From an uncultured Clostridium sp. (GTDB lineage: Bacteria > Bacillota > Clostridia > Clostridiales > Clostridiaceae), in assembly GCA_934777095.1 (NCBI GenBank), contig CAKVNP010000058.1, positions 1 through 9,580 of the forward strand: a stretch of 9,580 bases of DNA. Direction: 5' to 3'. Both the position numbers and the translations under genes were made by a program. A model generated the notes under the pieces. That model was not told the origin of the DNA. It saw only the letters and a program-made list of their open reading frames with translations, and did not search any database. Shown in pieces: positions 7,150-9,580 of this stretch (the stretch's first letter is position 1; the number at the start of each line of letters is the position of its first letter).

Positions 7150-8292
7150 TTATTGAATTGGTTCTTTACCTTTTGCGTTTCTGCTTATTAAGTTAAATAT
7201 ACTTAAAGTAATTGCACCTAAAGCAAGTAATGCAGAAGCAAACCATACTATTCCACCGAAATAAGGAATTACGATTAGTACTCTTAAGGCAAATATACCA
7301 GTAAGTCCACGTAGGAAAATATTTTTATCTTTAAGCACTAGATTACCAAGAACAATTCCTGCAATAATTGGAGATAAGTATAAAACAACTCCATAGATAA
7401 TTAAGCTTAGTATTGATACAGGTATACCTACATAAGTAAAGCAGATAAATAAAGCAGCTACAGGTAATACTGTAAAAGTTCCAAAACCAGCAACGAATGG
7501 AAGCCAAGGTTTTTTTGCAAGAGCTGTAGTTGAATTATTTAAGAATTGTCTACAGATTAAAATTAATAATGCACCTAAAATAAATGAAGAAATAATTTTA
7601 GTTAAGAAACTAAAAATAGAAAAAGTTTTTGATGGAGCAAATTCTTCAGTATTGCTAATTGTAACATTCATTTTACTTTTATCAATATCCCCTAAAACAT
7701 CAGGATCTTCAGATGCTGTTACATCTATAGAACCATCAATTTTAGCGTTTTTACCAAATGTTACTTTAGCAGCATTTACTTTAACATTACCAGTAACGGT
7801 ACCATCGATGTATACATCATTACCATAAAGATATAAATCTTCACAAGTACCATAAAAATCTATAGAACCAGCAAAAAGATAAATTCCTTTTGCGTTAGTA
7901 TCTGTATTAACTAAAATTGAAGAACCAGCAGCAGTTATATTTTTAACTGATTTAGCTGAAATATTAATAGTATTAGCTGCAGCTCTAATACTTCCGCCAA
8001 CATTGTCGGATGTTATATATACATTGTTTGCTAAAGCAATAATATCACTGTCTGTTTTACCAGTGAAGTCAATTGAATATCCAGCAGCAAATAAATCACC
8101 TTTTAATTCTGAATTATCGTTGATGTATTGCTGAAAGATAAATTTATTATCAGCACTTTCTACTGAAAGCTCATCTGAATAAAGACTATTTGTAATACTG
8201 TCCTTAGAATCTGTATTTGTATCAGCAAAAACAGGTATAGCTATTGAAAAACATATTAATAATGACAATATTGATACAATAAATTTTTTCAT
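7150..8292 (-). CDS. Exported membrane protein with bactofilin-like (polymer-forming) repeat domain
   Basis: Residues 1-23 form a Sec signal peptide (MKKF, a hydrophobic core, then a VFA cleavage site before DTN). Residues about 50-205 are short beta-strand repeats with recurring G/A-x-hydrophobic turns (for example LKGDLFAAGYSIDFTG, VGGSIRAAANTINISA, KGIYLFAGSIDFYG, VTGNVKVNAAKVTFG, IDGSIDVTA). This pattern fits the right-handed beta-helix of bactofilins and polymer-forming proteins. The C-terminal part, 229-370, is hydrophobic with about four to six membrane helices (near 229-249, 263-284, 288-318, 332-368). Because of the signal peptide, the repeats should face outward, unlike cytosolic bactofilins. 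An envelope-organising role is an inference from the fold. The start is set by AAGGAG (plus-strand 8303-8308) and the signal peptide. That Shine-Dalgarno lies inside an inverted repeat. It follows the hydrogenase-like gene by 77 bases. Confidence 0.85.
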   Translation of the reverse strand: MKKFIVSILSLLICFSIAIPVFADTNTDSKDSITNSLYSDELSVESADNKFIFQQYINDNSELKGDLFAAGYSIDFTGKTDSDIIALANNVYITSDNVGGSIRAAANTINISAKSVKNITAAGSSILVNTDTNAKGIYLFAGSIDFYGTCEDLYLYGNDVYIDGTVTGNVKVNAAKVTFGKNAKIDGSIDVTASEDPDVLGDIDKSKMNVTISNTEEFAPSKTFSIFSFLTKIISSFILGALLILICRQFLNNSTTALAKKPWLPFVAGFGTFTVLPVAALFICFTYVGIPVSILSLIIYGVVLYLSPIIAGIVLGNLVLKDKNIFLRGLTGIFALRVLIVIPYFGGIVWFASALLALGAITLSIFNLISRNAKGKEPIQ

Positions 8293-8296
8293 AGGG

Positions 8297-8352
8297 AAAT
8301 CTCTCCTTAATTATATAATTATTCTTTAATTATATCATTAAAGGAGAGATTT
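8297..8352 (-). repeat. Inverted repeat enclosing the Shine-Dalgarno of the bactofilin-like gene
   Basis: AAATCTCTCCTT (8297-8308) and AAGGAGAGATTT (8341-8352) are perfect 12-base inverted arms separated by 32 AT-rich bases. Pairing can continue inward with one bulge and one mismatch. In leftward RNA the downstream arm is the Shine-Dalgarno AAGGAGAG itself, and the upstream arm is its exact complement. There is no U-tail after the hairpin, so it is not an ordinary terminator. It may be an RBS-masking element or a protein-binding palindrome. Confidence 0.7.
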
Positions 8353-8357
8353 ATAAA
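8329..8357 (-). promoter_or_regulatory. Candidate sigma-A promoter for the bactofilin-like gene
   Basis: On the minus strand, TTTATA (plus-strand 8352-8357, four of six), a 17-base spacer and a perfect TATAAT (8329-8334). Transcription would begin near 8322, inside the loop of the inverted repeat. The resulting leader of about 30 bases keeps the Shine-Dalgarno but not its complement. Confidence 0.5.
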
Positions 8358-8369
8358 TATTGCTAGATA

Positions 8370-9580
8370 TTAGAATTCTCTTTCAAAAAGCTGTATTTTA
8401 TCCGGGTCCTCAAAGTCTTCTAGGGAGGTTATTCCTAATTTGCTAAGAACATTATCTAATGTTTCGCTATGAACTGGAACTTTTACAGCTGAATTGTAGG
8501 CAAACTCATTTACTGCCTCTGTACCTTGTTCCGGAGGAATAATTGCCTTAGGTCCGCCAACACAACCACCGGGACATCCCATTCCTTCTACAAAGCTGGC
8601 AGAAAGATTACCTGCTAATGCTTTATTTAAAATTTCTTTACATTCCTTTATGCCATTTCCTTGAAGAGCATTAAAATTCTTAACTTGTTCAGGGTATAGT
8701 TCTTCTAATGTCTCTTTTACTGCAATAGATACACCGCCAGTTCTTGCATAAAGTCGTCCGCCCTTTGAAGCATATTCTACAGTAGGTATTCCTTGTAGTT
8801 CTTCAGGCTTTATATCCATTGCTTTAAATATCTCATCTACTTCTTCAAAGGTAAGAACAAAATCAATAGTTCCTGCTAGGTCTTTTTCTTTTGCTTCAGC
8901 TTTTTTAGCAATACATGGACCAATAAATACTACCTTTGCATCCTTATTTAATTCTTTTATTACTCTGCCAGCTGCTATCATTGGAGAAACAGATGGAGAT
9001 AAATTAGGCAGTAATTCGCTATATACTTTTTTTAGCATGGCAACCCACATAGGGCAGCAACAGGATGTAAGCATTAAATCATTTGGAGATTTTACATGTT
9101 TATTAAATTCAATGCTTTCCTTTATTGTTAAAATATCAGCAGCAAAAGCTACTTCGATCATATCAGTAAATCCAAGCTTTATAAATGCAGCACGGAGCTG
9201 GTCCATAGTAACATTTTCACCAAATTGGCCGCTTATGGCAGGTGCAACAGCAGCGATGACAGTTTTATTTTCTTTTAAAAGATTTAGTATAGGTATAAAT
9301 TCAACTTTATCTAAAATTCTGCCGTTTTTACATGAATCAATACATAGGCCGCAGTTTATGCATCGGTCATCGGCAATATATGTTGTTTTTTTATCATCGC
9401 TATATAATATCGCATTAAATGGACAAGCTATTTGGCAGGAGTATTTATTATTTTTATCAGGTGTACAAGTTGAATTACAGCAATCGAGCTTTTCAACTAT
9501 TCTTTTATTTACAGTATAGGCTGTGATGGCTTTTTTTAGATTATAGACATAATTATTATCAAATTCTACATCTACACCAC
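8370..9580 (-). CDS. [FeFe]-hydrogenase large-subunit-type iron-sulfur protein, N-terminus cut by window edge
   Basis: The same frame is open from the TAA at 8370-8372 to the right edge (402 residues visible); the ATG at 9206 is internal, since Fe-S motifs lie upstream of it. In protein order there are: an unusual cysteine cluster (CC, then C, C and CP, codons between 9482 and 9423); a standard 4Fe-4S motif CINCGLCIDSC (9362-9330); then the H-cluster domain. Its three signatures are L1 TSCCCPMW (cysteines at 9062-9054), L2 GPCIAKKAE (8915-8913) and L3 EGMGCPGGCVGGP (8576-8574, 8564-8562). All four cysteines that hold the H-cluster in known enzymes have counterparts. Departures are the triple cysteine in L1, GPC instead of MPC in L2, and loss of the usual GGGQP after L3. 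It could be a true hydrogenase, a sensory type, or a related redox protein; no maturase or partner subunit is in the window. Confidence 0.88.
   Translation of the reverse strand, partial: GVDVEFDNNYVYNLKKAITAYTVNKRIVEKLDCCNSTCTPDKNNKYSCQIACPFNAILYSDDKKTTYIADDRCINCGLCIDSCKNGRILDKVEFIPILNLLKENKTVIAAVAPAISGQFGENVTMDQLRAAFIKLGFTDMIEVAFAADILTIKESIEFNKHVKSPNDLMLTSCCCPMWVAMLKKVYSELLPNLSPSVSPMIAAGRVIKELNKDAKVVFIGPCIAKKAEAKEKDLAGTIDFVLTFEEVDEIFKAMDIKPEELQGIPTVEYASKGGRLYARTGGVSIAVKETLEELYPEQVKNFNALQGNGIKECKEILNKALAGNLSASFVEGMGCPGGCVGGPKAIIPPEQGTEAVNEFAYNSAVKVPVHSETLDNVLSKLGITSLEDFEDPDKIQLFEREF

Noticed and set aside
9037..9519. A 160-codon plus-strand open frame at the right end.
   Set aside because: It is antisense to the H-cluster and Fe-S motifs of the hydrogenase-like gene, whose conserved cysteine pattern shows the minus strand is coding.

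Overview
The DNA is AT-rich, with strong purine-rich Shine-Dalgarno sites (for example GGAGG and AGGAGGGG), AGA/GGA/ATA-rich codon use and short U-tailed hairpin terminators. Together with an [FeFe]-hydrogenase-type protein, this points to an anaerobic, low-GC Firmicute, most likely a Clostridium or close relative. It reads as chromosomal housekeeping and envelope sequence. I see no transposase, integrase, phage gene, tRNA, rRNA or CRISPR array.

Layout, plus strand (1-6657). The window opens inside a P-loop kinase-like (AAA_33/zeta-like) ATPase whose Walker A end lies off the left edge; a strong hairpin terminator follows it. A 271-base gap with no convincing gene holds that terminator and a weak promoter candidate. 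Next come proC (pyrroline-5-carboxylate reductase, last step of proline synthesis), a 375-residue protein with a Rho_N/SAP-like N-terminal segment and a C-terminal SEC-C zinc motif, another terminator, and a 1218-residue RND-superfamily efflux permease. The permease carries a coiled-coil insertion of about 190 residues where the AcrB docking domain lies, and it has no adaptor or outer-membrane partner gene beside it.

Layout, minus strand (9580-6718). Transcription runs leftward from an [FeFe]-hydrogenase large-subunit-type protein with N-terminal Fe-S motifs (cut by the right edge). It continues through a secreted or membrane protein with a bactofilin-like repeat domain and C-terminal membrane helices, then a 125-residue protein I do not recognise. 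The minus and plus blocks converge on one bidirectional hairpin at 6684-6719, which overlaps the stop codon of the 125-residue gene.

How the parts relate. The plus-strand genes are separated by terminators or possible promoters, so they look like single transcription units rather than one pathway. The three minus-strand genes are close (77 and 54 bases apart) with no U-tailed terminator between them and could be partly co-transcribed. The sequence of the 77-base gap suggests the second gene also has its own promoter, and that its ribosome-binding site could be masked in read-through transcripts. The points most worth a second look are the permease's coiled-coil tower, that RBS-masking inverted repeat, and the non-standard cysteine motifs of the hydrogenase-like protein. 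I found no convincing wholly new multi-gene system.
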